Shown here: positions 49,881 through 63,696 of the stretch, piece by piece | How the letters are laid out: the number at the start of each line of letters is the position of its first letter | Numbering within the stretch: the first letter of the stretch is position 1 | Source: Duganella sp. 1411 | GTDB taxonomy: Bacteria > Pseudomonadota > Gammaproteobacteria > Burkholderiales > Burkholderiaceae_D | Assembly: GCF_017833525.1 (NCBI RefSeq) | Contig: NZ_JAFICD010000001.1 | Span: 2,418,001-2,482,000 of the forward strand | Reading direction: 5' to 3' | DNA length: 64,000 nt | Program-made: the position numbers and the translations under genes | The notes under the pieces: model-generated | The model's database searches: none | What the model was told of the DNA's origin: nothing | What the model saw: only the letters and a program-made list of their open reading frames with translations

Positions 49881-49890
49881 GCAATTGCGC

Positions 49891-50601
49891 TTAGATCGCG
49901 CGGCGTACCATCAGCTCTTTGATCTTGCCGATCGCCTTGTTCGGGTTCAACCCTTTAGGGCAAACGTCGACGCAGTTCATGATCGAATGGCAGCGGAACA
50001 GGCGGTACGGGTCTTCCAGGTTGTCCAGCCGCTCGCCGGTGGCTTCGTCGCGCGAGTCGGCGATGAAGCGGTAGGCTTGCAGCAGGCCGGCCGGGCCGAC
50101 GAACTTGTCCGGATTCCACCAGAACGACGGGCACGACGTCGAGCAGCACGCGCACAGGATGCACTCGTACAGCCCGTCGAGCTCTTCGCGCTCGGTCGGC
50201 GTCTGCAGGCGTTCCTTTTCGGGACGGATCGAGTCGTTGATCAGGTACGGCTTGATCGAGTCGTACTGCTTGAAGAACTGGGTCATGTCGACGATCAGGT
50301 CGCGGATCACCGGCAGGCCTGGCAGCGGACGTAGCACGATAGGTTCGGTCAGCTCGTTCAGGTTGGTGGTGCAGGCCAGGCCGTTCTTGCCGTTGATGTT
50401 CATCGCGTCCGAACCGCACACGCCTTCGCGGCACGAGCGGCGCAGGGCCAGCGAATCGTCGACGTCGGACTTGATGCGCTGCAGCGCGTCGAGCAGCATC
50501 TTGTCGGTGTCTTTCAGCTCGACCGTCACGTCCTGCATGTACGGCTTGGCGTCCTGGTCCGGATCGTAACGGTAAATTTTCAGTTTGAGAGTGCGTGCCA
50601 T
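49891..50601 (-). CDS. sdhB: Succinate dehydrogenase iron-sulfur subunit
   Basis: A 236-residue SdhB, the subunit with three Fe-S clusters that passes electrons from FAD to ubiquinone. Ligands are in CREGVCGSDAMNINGKNGLA (2Fe-2S, with the final Cys), CILCACCSTSCPSFWW (4Fe-4S) and CHSIMNCVDVCPKGLNP (3Fe-4S). Length matches the family. It is the last gene of sdhC-sdhD-sdhA-sdhB. Confidence 0.97.
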   Translation of the reverse strand: MARTLKLKIYRYDPDQDAKPYMQDVTVELKDTDKMLLDALQRIKSDVDDSLALRRSCREGVCGSDAMNINGKNGLACTTNLNELTEPIVLRPLPGLPVIRDLIVDMTQFFKQYDSIKPYLINDSIRPEKERLQTPTEREELDGLYECILCACCSTSCPSFWWNPDKFVGPAGLLQAYRFIADSRDEATGERLDNLEDPYRLFRCHSIMNCVDVCPKGLNPNKAIGKIKELMVRRAI

Positions 50602-50610
50602 GGTCTTGCC

Positions 50611-52389
<1,779 letters not shown>

Positions 52390-52391
52390 GA

Positions 52392-52763
52392 TTACACACT
52401 CCAGAGTATCTGTACCGACCATACGGCACAAGCGATCAACCACAACATGGTGGCGATTTGCAGGATCAGGCGAATGCCGACGGGTTTGACGTAGTCCATC
52501 CACACGTCGCGCATGCCGACCCAGGCGTGATAGAACAGGCCGAACAGGGTGACGGCGGAAATCAATTTGAACCATTGCTGGGCGAACAGAGCGGCCCAGC
52601 CTTCATAGGTGAAATTCTGGCCGCTCAGGAACGAGATCAGCAGGATGGCCGTGTACAGGACCATGACGACGGCGGTGACGCGCTGCGCCAGCCAGTCCTT
52701 GAGGCCGTAATGGGCGCCGACGACGCGACGCTTAGGACCGACATTGTTATTCACGTTTGCCAT
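52392..52763 (-). CDS. sdhD: Succinate dehydrogenase membrane anchor subunit
   Basis: A 123-residue membrane protein with three transmembrane helices ([52 protein letters not shown]). The [16 protein letters not shown] segment bears the His and Asp typical of the heme/quinone region. It anchors SdhAB and binds heme b and ubiquinone with SdhC. The start MANVNNN at 52763 is one base from the sdhC stop. Confidence 0.93.
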   Translation of the reverse strand: MANVNNNVGPKRRVVGAHYGLKDWLAQRVTAVVMVLYTAILLISFLSGQNFTYEGWAALFAQQWFKLISAVTLFGLFYHAWVGMRDVWMDYVKPVGIRLILQIATMLWLIACAVWSVQILWSV

Positions 52764-52764
52764 A

Positions 52765-53187
52765 TCAGAACACTCCAAACAGTTTCAGGGCGACCAGCGC
52801 CGTCAGGACCAGGCTGATGACCAGCACGGCGGCCGACGATTGGCGCGCCGAATCCTTGTCCAGGCCGATGTGGGTATCCATCACCAGGTGGCGTACGCCA
52901 GCGCAGAAGTGGTGGAAGTAGCCCCAGCACAGGGCCAGGATGATCAGCTTGACCAGCGGATAGGTGACAAAGCCTTGGTAGTGTGCGAAGGAAATCTCGG
53001 AACGCAGGCTCTCTTGCAACAAATACAGCACGAATGGGAGCAACAGAAACATCAACGCGCCGCTGATGCGGTGCAGGATGGAGACGATGGCGGCCAGGGG
53101 CTGGCGATATTTAAGGATTTCGGTAACATGGATATTACGGAACTCCGGCCGTTCTTTTTTAGGGACTTCCCTTACGGCTTCTGACAT
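52765..53187 (-). CDS. sdhC: Succinate dehydrogenase cytochrome b556 subunit
   Basis: A 140-residue SdhC with three transmembrane helices. The conserved ILHRISGALMFLLLPFVLYL and WGYFHHFCAGVRHLVMD, with the heme His and Arg/Asp residues, are present. It is the first gene of sdhCDAB. The region between it and the GntR gene (53188-53436) includes an AT-rich stretch at 53261-53289 and a short direct repeat of CGATTTTCGC, but I could not choose a clear promoter. Confidence 0.94.
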   Translation of the reverse strand: MSEAVREVPKKERPEFRNIHVTEILKYRQPLAAIVSILHRISGALMFLLLPFVLYLLQESLRSEISFAHYQGFVTYPLVKLIILALCWGYFHHFCAGVRHLVMDTHIGLDKDSARQSSAAVLVISLVLTALVALKLFGVF

Positions 53188-53436
53188 AACAAGACCTCCT
53201 CAGGCTTAAACAAAAATTGGTTAGACCGCGATTTTCGCCGATTTTCGCGTTGATAACCAATATCTATTGTTACATATAACTAAAATAGTGTTTCGCAACA
53301 CCGTCCGGCGGCCGCTTTCCGCAGCTCAACGTATTATCAGCGCAACAATGCTACCGTGGTATGACGCACGGTAGATTTGTCCGCTACCTGACGCGCTGTC
53401 TCGCCCGCCAGGGTCTCCCTCTCCACTCGCTTGAGT

Positions 53437-54291
53437 TCAGTTCAGCTCATTGTGATAATGATGACGCTCGGTCAAATACTGTCCGCGGCGCAACTCCACC
53501 GGCTTGTCGCCATACGTGAACGAAACCCGCTCCGACGCCAGCAGCGGCGTGCCGGCGGCGATGTGCAGCAGCGCGGCGACGCCGTCGTCGGCGCACACGG
53601 CGCGGATTTTCTCCGTCGCCCGTATCATGCGGGTGCCGAATTCGGACTCGAACAGCCCGTACATCGGGCCCTTGTATTCAACCAGCCGCTCGGCAGTCAA
53701 GCCCTTGAACGTCACGCCGGGCAACCACATCTCCTCGACGATAGTGGGCACGCTGCCGAACGATTGCACGCGCTTGATATAGATGACGGCGTCGCCGGAT
53801 TTCAGGTCGAGCAGGCGCGCCACGTCGGCGGGCGCGCGCATACGCTTGACTTCAATGAACTTGCTTTCAGGATAGTGCGGCACGCCCTCGTCGGGCATCA
53901 GCTTGAGGAAGCGGAAGTGGGCGCGCGCCTCGTGGTGGGTGGCAACAAAGGTGCCCTTGCCCTGCTTGCGCATGACCAGGTTCTCGGCGGCCAGCTCGTC
54001 GATGGCCTTGCGCACGGTGCCCTGGCTGACTTTGAAACGGTTGGCCAGCTCGACCTCGCTGGGGATCAATTCGCCCGGCTTCCACTCCCCCGATTGCAGG
54101 CTCTGAGTTATCAGCGCCTTGATTTGCTGGTAAAGTGGGGAGAATGTCGGCGAGCTGCCGGTCGCCACGGCCGCCGGCGCGCCGGCCGCGGACGGCGTCG
54201 ACGCTGGCGCCGAACCCGCCGACGCTCCCGCGGCGCCACCGGCACTCGAGGCTGGGCTGCTGCTGTTCGGATTGGGCGGGACGGGATTCAT
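53437..54291 (-). CDS. GntR-family regulator with UTRA domain (HutC-type)
   Basis: A 284-residue HutC-type regulator. About 55 residues of Ser/Ala/Pro-rich N-terminal extension (SSPASSAGGAAGASAGSAPA) precede the GntR winged HTH (LYQQIKALITQSLQSGEWKP, then LANRFKVSQGTVRKAIDELA) and a C-terminal UTRA ligand domain. It lies between sdhC and mdh, divergent from mdh, with a perfect palindrome between the two. It probably represses TCA genes and itself in response to a small metabolite, which I cannot name. Confidence 0.88.
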   Translation of the reverse strand: MNPVPPNPNSSSPASSAGGAAGASAGSAPASTPSAAGAPAAVATGSSPTFSPLYQQIKALITQSLQSGEWKPGELIPSEVELANRFKVSQGTVRKAIDELAAENLVMRKQGKGTFVATHHEARAHFRFLKLMPDEGVPHYPESKFIEVKRMRAPADVARLLDLKSGDAVIYIKRVQSFGSVPTIVEEMWLPGVTFKGLTAERLVEYKGPMYGLFESEFGTRMIRATEKIRAVCADDGVAALLHIAAGTPLLASERVSFTYGDKPVELRRGQYLTERHHYHNELN

Positions 54292-54350
54292 AGACCGAGA
54301 TTTCACCACAAATGCCCACTTCCGTCCAGCAAAACCGGCAACAACTTATC

Positions 54351-54366
54351 TGTCTTATATAAGACA
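54351..54366. promoter_or_regulatory. Candidate GntR/UTRA operator, perfect 16-bp palindrome
   Basis: TGTCTTATATAAGACA is a perfect inverted repeat, extended by TTATC/TAAGATA-like flanks. It lies 10 bases before the mdh -35 box and about 60 bases before the gntR start, and overlaps a plausible minus-strand -10 (TATATAA) for gntR. This fits an autoregulated GntR-family site also controlling mdh. Confidence 0.6.
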
Positions 54367-54376
54367 TAAGATAGGA

Positions 54377-54405
54377 TTGACAGAAGCTAGTTACGCGCCT
54401 ACACT
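54377..54405 (+). promoter_or_regulatory. Candidate sigma70 promoter of mdh
   Basis: TTGACA (54377-54382), a perfect -35, is followed after 17 bases by TACACT (54400-54405). It would give a 5' leader of about 120 bases before mdh. Confidence 0.6.
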
Positions 54406-54531
54406 CCGCAGCCATGCGCTTATATGCTGTGGATTTGCAGTATCATTATGGATTAGGTTTTCCCGGGCCGGCACGGTCCAGATTTAAGAACGCGGTCTAG
54501 AACACTTTCATTCCCACTTTGGAGATTCATC

Positions 54532-55521
54532 ATGGCTAAAACCCCAATGCGTGTTGCTGTCACCGGCGCCGCCGGTCAAATCGGTTACGCTCTGCTGTTC
54601 CGCATCGCCAACGGCGACATGCTCGGCAAAGACCAGCCGGTCATCCTGCAACTGCTGGAAATCGCCGACGAAAAGGCACAGAAAGCCCTCAAGGGCGTCA
54701 TGATGGAAATCGACGACTGCGCCTTCCCGCTGCTGACCGAGATGACCGCCCACTCCGACCCGATGACCGCCTTCAAGGACGTCGACGTGGCCGTGCTGGT
54801 CGGCGCCCGTCCGCGCGGCCCTGGCATGGAACGCAAGGACCTGCTGGAAGCGAACGCCCAGATCTTCACCGTGCAGGGCAAGGCGCTCGACGCCGTCGCC
54901 TCGCGCAACGTCAAGGTGCTGGTGGTCGGCAACCCGGCCAACACCAACGCCTACATCGCCATGAAATCGGCGCCGTCGCTGCCGGCCAAGAACTTCACCG
55001 CCATGCTGCGCCTGGACCACAACCGCGCGCTGTCGCAAGTGGCCGCCAAGACCGGCACCGCCGTCAAGGACATCGAGAAGCTGACCGTGTGGGGCAACCA
55101 CTCGCCAACGATGTACGCCGACTACCGTTTCGCCACCGTCAACGGCAAGGCCGTCAAGGACCTGATCAACGACCAGGAATGGAACGCCAACGTGTTCCTG
55201 CCGACCGTCGGCAAGCGCGGCGCCGCCATCATCGAAGCGCGCGGCCTGTCGTCGGCCGCGTCGGCCGCCAACGCCGCCATCGACCACGTGCACGACTGGA
55301 TGCTGGGCACCAACGGCAAGTGGACCACCATGGGCGTGCCGTCGGACGGTTCGTACGGCATCCCTGAAGGCACCATGTTCGGCTTCCCTGTCACCACCGA
55401 AAACGGCGAATACAAAATCGTCCAGGGCCTGGAAATCGACGCCTTCTCGCAAGAGCGCATCAACCTGACCCTGAAGGAACTGACCGAAGAGCGCGAAGGC
55501 GTCAAGCACCTGCTGCCGTAA
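54532..55521 (+). CDS. mdh: Malate dehydrogenase
   Basis: A 329-residue NAD-dependent malate dehydrogenase of the cytosolic-type (LDH-like) group. The nucleotide motif [20 protein letters not shown] is at the N-terminus; [13 protein letters not shown] supplies active-site Arg residues; [10 protein letters not shown] and [10 protein letters not shown] follow; the catalytic His is in [16 protein letters not shown] precedes the ATG. It starts the mdh-CoA-lyase-MliC-acnA plus-strand series. Confidence 0.97.
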   Translation: MAKTPMRVAVTGAAGQIGYALLFRIANGDMLGKDQPVILQLLEIADEKAQKALKGVMMEIDDCAFPLLTEMTAHSDPMTAFKDVDVAVLVGARPRGPGMERKDLLEANAQIFTVQGKALDAVASRNVKVLVVGNPANTNAYIAMKSAPSLPAKNFTAMLRLDHNRALSQVAAKTGTAVKDIEKLTVWGNHSPTMYADYRFATVNGKAVKDLINDQEWNANVFLPTVGKRGAAIIEARGLSSAASAANAAIDHVHDWMLGTNGKWTTMGVPSDGSYGIPEGTMFGFPVTTENGEYKIVQGLEIDAFSQERINLTLKELTEEREGVKHLLP

Positions 55522-55662
55522 GCTTTCTTCGTGCGCCAAGTGGAACCGGTTAAACCACCGATCCGCCGCACCCGCCGCGCTGCCGAGAGCAGCGCGGCGT
55601 CCGTTCAGCCGATAGCGGCCAGCGCCGCCACCCAGCCAACCGCCATTCCAGACCACACCCGC

Positions 55663-56670
55663 ATGCACCCATCCGAGGTTTTATTCCAGGGCAATCGCCA
55701 GCCGCTGCTGCTGCCGGCCTGCGACCACTACGCCGGCTCCGAAAAGCTGATGCGCAAATCGATCGCCCTGCAACAAGAACTTGGCCCGCTGTTCGACATC
55801 ACGCTCGACTGCGAGGACGGCGCCAGCGCCGGCAACGAGGCCGCCCACGCGCGCCTGGTCGCCGAGCTGCTCAACTCCGACGACAACAAATTCAACCGCA
55901 TCGGCGCCCGCGTGCACGACGTCGGCAGCCCGTTCTTCGCCCAGGACGTCGAAATCATCTGCGCCGCCGCGCCGCGCCTGGCCTACCTGGTGCTGCCCAA
56001 GGTGCACTCCGCGCAAGAGGTCATCGACGCCATCGCGCTGATCAACCGCCACGCCGCCCAGGCCGGCCGCGGCGCCGACAACCCGGTGCCGGTGCACGTG
56101 CTGATCGAGACCCACGGCGCGCTGCGCCAGGCCTACGACATTGCCGCCATCGCGCAGGTGCAGTGCCTGTCGTTCGGCATCATGGACTTCGTCTCGGCGC
56201 ACTACGGCGCCATTCCCGGCGCGGCCATGCGCACGCCGGGCCAGTTTACGCACCCGCTGGTGGTGCGCGCCAAGCTGGAGATCGCCGCCGCCTGCCACGC
56301 GCACGGCAAGGTGCCCTCGCATAACGTCACCACCGAGATCAAGGACACCGCCGTCGCCGCCAACGACGCCCAGCGCGCCGCCGCCGAATTCGGCTACACG
56401 CGCATGTGGAGCATCCACCCGAACCAGATCAAGCCGATCATCAAGACCTTCACGCCGCGCCTGTCCGAGGTGAACGAGGCCGCCGCCATCCTGCACGAGG
56501 CGGCCGCCGCGCAGTGGGGGCCGATCGCGCAGAACGGGCGCTTGCACGACCGCGCCAGCTACCGATATTATTGGACCGTTTTACAGCGCGCCAAACTGGC
56601 CGGGCTGAGCTTGCCCGAGTCGGTCGCCGCGCTGATGAACCCCGCCGACCACCCACTGGAAACAAACTGA
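55663..56670 (+). CDS. HpcH/HpaI-citrate lyase beta family protein (CoA-ester lyase homologue)
   Basis: A 335-residue TIM-barrel protein of the CitE/malyl-CoA lyase family. The metal site is in FDITLDCEDGASAGNEAA, the fold continues with YLVLPKVHSAQEVIDAIALI and HVLIETHGALRQAYDI, and a C-terminal segment RMWSIHPNQIKPI resembles the substrate-binding region. Activity on malyl-, citramalyl- or citryl-CoA cannot be fixed from sequence. The start at 55663 (MHPSEVLF) is my choice; a GTG at 55531 would add 44 low-complexity residues with no ribosome site. It lies between mdh and an MliC-like gene and ends as TGATG with it. Confidence 0.85.
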   Translation: MHPSEVLFQGNRQPLLLPACDHYAGSEKLMRKSIALQQELGPLFDITLDCEDGASAGNEAAHARLVAELLNSDDNKFNRIGARVHDVGSPFFAQDVEIICAAAPRLAYLVLPKVHSAQEVIDAIALINRHAAQAGRGADNPVPVHVLIETHGALRQAYDIAAIAQVQCLSFGIMDFVSAHYGAIPGAAMRTPGQFTHPLVVRAKLEIAAACHAHGKVPSHNVTTEIKDTAVAANDAQRAAAEFGYTRMWSIHPNQIKPIIKTFTPRLSEVNEAAAILHEAAAAQWGPIAQNGRLHDRASYRYYWTVLQRAKLAGLSLPESVAALMNPADHPLETN

Positions 56671-57191
56671 TGTCGATCACCAAACTACTCACGGCCTGCG
56701 GCTTCGCGCTGGCCTCGCTGTCCCTGGCCGCCGGCGCCCACGCCGCCGCCGACACCACCCCAACCACGGCCAAGAAAACGGTCAAGAAGTCGACCAAGGC
56801 GACCAAGAAGGCCGCCAAGGTCGAGGAGGCCCCGAAGGCGCCCGACGAGGACGCCGACGAACCGGCCATCACCGATTCGTCCGTCACCGAGTTCGACTGC
56901 GAACTGGGCAACAAGATCTCGATCTACGCCAACACCGGCGACGACTCGCACATCGCGCTGCGCTGGAAAAAGCGCCTGCACCGCCTCACGCGCGTGGGCA
57001 CGACCACCGGCGCCCAGCGCTTCGAGAACAAATTGTACGGCCTGATCTGGATCGGCATTCCGGCCAAGGGCATGCTGCTCGATTCGAAGCAGAACCGCCA
57101 GCTGGCCAACGAGTGCCGCAACGCCGAACAATTGAAGCCGGTCACCGCCACCAGCACCGAGCCGACCAGCACCAAGATCACGATCCAGTAA
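56670..57191 (+). CDS. Exported MliC-like protein with a Lys/Ala-rich linker
   Basis: A 173-residue exported protein. A signal peptide (SLSLAAGAHAAA, cleavage near residue 26) is followed by a Lys/Thr/Ala-rich linker (TKKAAK, about 35-55) and a domain at 75-150. The domain has FDCELGNKISIYA (Cys77), a GAQRFENKLYGLIWIG segment and GMLLDSKQNRQLANEC (Cys149), like the MliC family of C-type lysozyme inhibitors, including the two Cys of a probable disulphide. The start ATG at 56670 overlaps the previous stop as TGATG, implying translational coupling with the CoA-lyase homologue, an odd partner. Confidence 0.65.
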   Translation: MSITKLLTACGFALASLSLAAGAHAAADTTPTTAKKTVKKSTKATKKAAKVEEAPKAPDEDADEPAITDSSVTEFDCELGNKISIYANTGDDSHIALRWKKRLHRLTRVGTTTGAQRFENKLYGLIWIGIPAKGMLLDSKQNRQLANECRNAEQLKPVTATSTEPTSTKITIQ

Positions 57192-57282
57192 TACCACGGT
57201 TCCAAAACGGGGCGCGCCGGCACGGGCGCTTTGCAGCACGCTGTCATTCAACAAATAGACGATACCCACTGAAGGAGAGGTC

Positions 57283-59991
<2,709 letters not shown>

Positions 59992-60020
59992 GCAGCCGCT
60001 TAAACTAGTTTCAGACGTCG

Positions 60021-60059
60021 AAAACACCCTGTCCGCGCAAGCGGCAGGGTGTTTTTTTT
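60021..60059 (+). terminator. Rho-independent terminator after acnA
   Basis: AACACCCTG (60023-60031) pairs with CAGGGTGTT (60045-60053), with an inner CCGC/GCGG extension and GCAA loop, followed by a run of T to 60059. Confidence 0.92.
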
Positions 60060-60164
60060 CGTCCCGCACGATTGAAAACATTTCCCAAATGAAATTACTT
60101 GTCGCATAATCGGCTTCGCTATGTATTTTTTTAACATTTGAGCTCCCCGAGCTGAAAGGTCAAC

Positions 60165-62246
60165 ATGTCGAAAAAGCCGGAAGTCGTATTGCAACGTAGG
60201 ATTTTTTGCGCGGGTTCGCTCGGTCTGGCGGCTCTCGGTCCCCTGGCGCTGGCCGGTTGCGGCGGCGGCTCGGGCGACAGCGCCGAACCGGCCGCCGCCG
60301 CCCCGCGCCTGCTGGCCGGCGCGCCGTTGGTCCAGGCGGCGCGCGTCTTCAAGCACCCCGGCTTGCTGCACACCGAGGCCGACTTCGACCGCATGCGCGC
60401 CAAGGTCAACGCCGACGCGCAGCCATGGGCGGACGGCTGGGGCGCGCTGCTGACCACCGGGCGCTCGCACCTGGGGAAGAACAACTATCCACGGCCGGTG
60501 GCCACCGTCATCCGCGACAACACCCCCAACAACAACGTCTCCAAACTGTATATCGACACGGCCCGCGCCTACCAGCTGGCGGTGCGCTGGAAAATCTCCG
60601 GCGACGTCGCCTACGCCAACAAGGCGTTGGAGTATCTGAACGCCTGGTCGGGCGTGCTGACCACCATCGCCGGCAACGCCGACCGCTTCCTGGCCGCCGG
60701 CATCTACGGCTACCAGTTCGCCAACGCCGCCGAAATCATGCGCACCTATGACGGCTGGGCGCCGGCCGACCTGGCCCGCTTCCAGACCATGATGCTGAAC
60801 GTGTTCTACCCGCTCAACCACCAGTTCCTGGTGCAGCACAACGACGCCGACATCACCAACTACTGGGCCAACTGGGACCAGTGCAACCTGGCCTCGATCC
60901 TGGCCATCGGCGTGCTGTGCGACCGCCAGGACCTGTACGACGAAGCGGTCGGCTACTACAAGACCGGGGCCGGCAACGGCGCCGCCAACCAGGCGGTGCG
61001 TTTCATCCATCCGGGCTACCTCGGCCAGTGGCAGGAAAGCTCGCGCGACCAGGGCCACACCACGCTCGGCGTCGGGCTGGCGGCATCGTTCTGCGAGATG
61101 GCGTGGAACCAGGGCGACGACCTGTACGGCTACGACAACCATCGCCTGCTGGCCGGCGCCGAGTACGTGGCCAAGTCCAACCTGGCCGACGCCAACGGCA
61201 ACCTGTACTACACGTCCATGCCGTTCGATCCCTACACCAACAAGCACGGCACCGGCCTGGGGATCTCGCCCGCGAGCCTGCCGTTCACCCGCCCGGTGTG
61301 GGAAATGATACGCAACCACTACGTCAACCGGCTCGGCCTGGCCGCGCCGTGGACCACGCTGATGGCGCAAAAAATACGGGTCGAGGGCGACGGCGGCAAC
61401 GGCGACCAGCTCGGCCTCGGCACGCTGACGTTCACGCGCGATCCGATCGCCGCCGGCGCCCCGCCCAGCGGGCTGACGGCGCGCCTGGTCGGCGGCAAGG
61501 TCGAATTGTCGTGGTGGGGCGGCGCCTACGCCACCGCCTACACGGTCAAGCGCGCCACCAGCGCCGGCGGTCCGTACACCACCGTCGCCAGCGGCATCAC
61601 CGATCTGCTGACCTTCACCGACAGCGGCATGGCACCGGGCGCCTATTATTATGTCGTCACGGCCGCCACGCCGAGCGGCGAGAGCGCGCCCTCCAACGAG
61701 GCCAGGGCCGACACGGCCGTCACCTTGCTGACCCGCGTGGCGGCGGCGACGTTGAACGGCGTCGACCAGTATGTTCCGCTGCCGGCCGGTGTCGCCGCCG
61801 GGCTGGCCGACTTCACCATCGCCACCAAGGTATTCTGGAACGCGGCGCGCGACTGGGAACGGGTGTTCGACTTCGGCACCGGCATGAACCAGTACCTGTT
61901 CCTGACGCCGCGCGCCTTCCGCGGCGGCTTGTCGTTCACCATCTCCAACAACGGCGGCTTCGGTAGCCAGACGGTGTCGACGCCGACGCCGCTGGCGACC
62001 GGACAGTGGGTGCATGTGGCAATCACCTTGTCGGGCTCGACCGCGACCTTGTACGTCAACGGCGCCGTGGTCGGCACCAACACGGCGATGACGCGCGCGC
62101 CGTTCCGCCTGGACGACGGCGACAAGAACTGGCTCGGCCGCTCGCAATATCCGGCCGATCCCTACTTCAACGGCAAGCTGGAGGAATTCCGCATCTACAA
62201 CGGCGCCATGACGGCGGCGCAGGTCGCCGCGCTGGCGGTGGCGTAA
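60165..62246 (+). CDS. Tat-type lipoprotein with alginate-lyase-like, Fn3 and LamG domains
   Basis: A 693-residue exported protein. The twin-Arg segment LQRRIFCAGSLG (RR 11-12) and lipobox LALAGC (Cys32) suggest Tat export and lipidation. Residues 60-430 look like an alpha-barrel of the alginate-lyase superfamily (FKHPGLLHTEADFDRMRAKV, YANKALEYLNAWSG, NWDQCNLASILAIGVLCDRQ). About 435-525 is Fn3-like (YTVKRATSAGGPYTTVASGI), and 530-693 is a LamG/concanavalin-like domain (YVPLPAGVAAGLADFTIATK, LEEFRIYNGAMTAAQVAAL). It may degrade a uronate-containing polysaccharide; the substrate is inferred only from fold. No polysaccharide-utilisation neighbours are seen. Confidence 0.78.
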   Translation: MSKKPEVVLQRRIFCAGSLGLAALGPLALAGCGGGSGDSAEPAAAAPRLLAGAPLVQAARVFKHPGLLHTEADFDRMRAKVNADAQPWADGWGALLTTGRSHLGKNNYPRPVATVIRDNTPNNNVSKLYIDTARAYQLAVRWKISGDVAYANKALEYLNAWSGVLTTIAGNADRFLAAGIYGYQFANAAEIMRTYDGWAPADLARFQTMMLNVFYPLNHQFLVQHNDADITNYWANWDQCNLASILAIGVLCDRQDLYDEAVGYYKTGAGNGAANQAVRFIHPGYLGQWQESSRDQGHTTLGVGLAASFCEMAWNQGDDLYGYDNHRLLAGAEYVAKSNLADANGNLYYTSMPFDPYTNKHGTGLGISPASLPFTRPVWEMIRNHYVNRLGLAAPWTTLMAQKIRVEGDGGNGDQLGLGTLTFTRDPIAAGAPPSGLTARLVGGKVELSWWGGAYATAYTVKRATSAGGPYTTVASGITDLLTFTDSGMAPGAYYYVVTAATPSGESAPSNEARADTAVTLLTRVAAATLNGVDQYVPLPAGVAAGLADFTIATKVFWNAARDWERVFDFGTGMNQYLFLTPRAFRGGLSFTISNNGGFGSQTVSTPTPLATGQWVHVAITLSGSTATLYVNGAVVGTNTAMTRAPFRLDDGDKNWLGRSQYPADPYFNGKLEEFRIYNGAMTAAQVAALAVA

Positions 62247-62424
62247 GGCATGGGCGGGCCGGCGATCCGGCCGGCCCCGGCCGCGCGCGGACTTGATTTG
62301 CGTCCCTCTGTCCCGAACTAATAAGAGTTAGCCGAGCGAATCAACTACAATACGTGTCATAAGGGTTATCATCCGTATGACTGATCCGCTTTATTCACTA
62401 ATTTTATAAGACTCTTATTGCGCT

Positions 62425-63696
62425 ATGCGTCGTCCATCTAAAGATTCATCCCATAAATTGTCTGTCGAAAGCCAGCGCCTCGTCACCTACGCCCAGGCGG
62501 TCGGTCAAGCGGCCAGCCGGCTGGAGGAACGGTCGTGGGAACACAGCCTCGATGCACAGCTCCAGAAACTGCTTAAAACCGGCCACCAGGACACCATCGA
62601 CGCCACCCTCAACGCGCTGTTCAAGGAAGACCTGAACGCCTACGACGTGCTGATGGATGGCGTCGAGGCGGTCAGCGAATCGAGCAGCATCACCATCGAC
62701 ACCGCCGACGGCGTCGCCAAGCAATACGACGTGCTGCTGGTGGCCGCGCCCATCCTGGCCTGGACCCGCTTCTCGATCGCCTCCGGCGCCATCCCGGCCG
62801 ACATCCTGACCACCCTGTCGGCGCATTTCAGCGCCCACCTGCTGGCCGACGGCACGCGCATGGCGATGTCGCCGACCTTGTTCTCGATCGACCAGCTGCC
62901 GCGCAGCCACGTCGAGACCTACGGCAAGGTGCACAAGCTGGCGCAGGCCGCGATCAAGGGCACGGCGCTCAAGGCCGACACCAAGGTGCCGGAGACGGCG
63001 CCGTTCCTGGCCGACACGCGCTACCTGCTGGCGGCGGTGGTTGCCCCGGCCGGCGCCCCGCTGTTCCGCTGGCAGATGCCCGCCAACCAGAGCAACTTCG
63101 CCAACGAGCGCGCCACCGCGCTGGAGCAGTGGCGCGAGCAGGTCACGCCGACGGTGACCCGTCTGCTGCCCGGCTGCGGCATCGAGCTGCTGCTGCCGGA
63201 GGCCTACTACATGGCGTGCCGCGAGGCTGACAAGCTGATCCGTCCGGTGTCGATCCGCGCCGCCGTGCACTACCTGACGCATACCCTGGCGGTCGAACCG
63301 TCGGAGCTGCGCGCGGTGATCGCCGGCTTCGGCGAGGAAAACGCCGATGGCCAGATCGACGAATACCGCGTGGCGTTCACGCAGCGCTCGGCGTCGGACG
63401 TGATCTACGGCGTGGTGTGGCCGCTGTACGGCCAGGAGGACGAGGAAGGCACGCCGCCGGAAGGCCCGCTGCAAGGCGGTCCGGGCGGCGTGGTGCAAAA
63501 GCCGGTGACGCCGGTCGACGAGATCGTCGCGCACCTGAACGCGGCCGGCATCACGCAGATCAAGAAGCACGCCGAGCGCTATGTGGCCGAGTTCTGCGAC
63601 GATTGCGGCGCGCCGTTGTTCGCCGACCCGGTCGGCGAGCTGGCACATGCCGAAATGCCGGAGGACGCGCCCAGCGGCACCGAGCATTTCCATTAA
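62425..63696 (+). CDS. DUF2863 family protein
   Basis: A 423-residue cytoplasmic protein of the betaproteobacterial DUF2863 family, function unknown. It starts MRRPSKDSSHKLSVESQRLV, with an acidic/Gln-rich helical first part, a central VAKQYDVLLVAAPILAWTRF and a C-terminal section with cysteines CDDCGAPLFADP (a possible partial zinc or metal site). No enzyme motif is recognised. It stands alone, with its own terminator at 63694-63720. Confidence 0.8.
   Translation: MRRPSKDSSHKLSVESQRLVTYAQAVGQAASRLEERSWEHSLDAQLQKLLKTGHQDTIDATLNALFKEDLNAYDVLMDGVEAVSESSSITIDTADGVAKQYDVLLVAAPILAWTRFSIASGAIPADILTTLSAHFSAHLLADGTRMAMSPTLFSIDQLPRSHVETYGKVHKLAQAAIKGTALKADTKVPETAPFLADTRYLLAAVVAPAGAPLFRWQMPANQSNFANERATALEQWREQVTPTVTRLLPGCGIELLLPEAYYMACREADKLIRPVSIRAAVHYLTHTLAVEPSELRAVIAGFGEENADGQIDEYRVAFTQRSASDVIYGVVWPLYGQEDEEGTPPEGPLQGGPGGVVQKPVTPVDEIVAHLNAAGITQIKKHAERYVAEFCDDCGAPLFADPVGELAHAEMPEDAPSGTEHFH

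Noticed and set aside
60000..62147. 715-residue minus-strand frame opposite the lyase-like lipoprotein gene
   Set aside because: Gly/Arg/Ala/Val-rich shadow; the plus-strand protein has a signal peptide and recognisable domains.
62320..62419. Nine-base inverted repeat AATAAGAGT/ACTCTTATT flanking the region before the DUF2863 gene
   Set aside because: Short arms 82 bases apart, no target duplication or transposase, so probably chance in an AT-rich leader.
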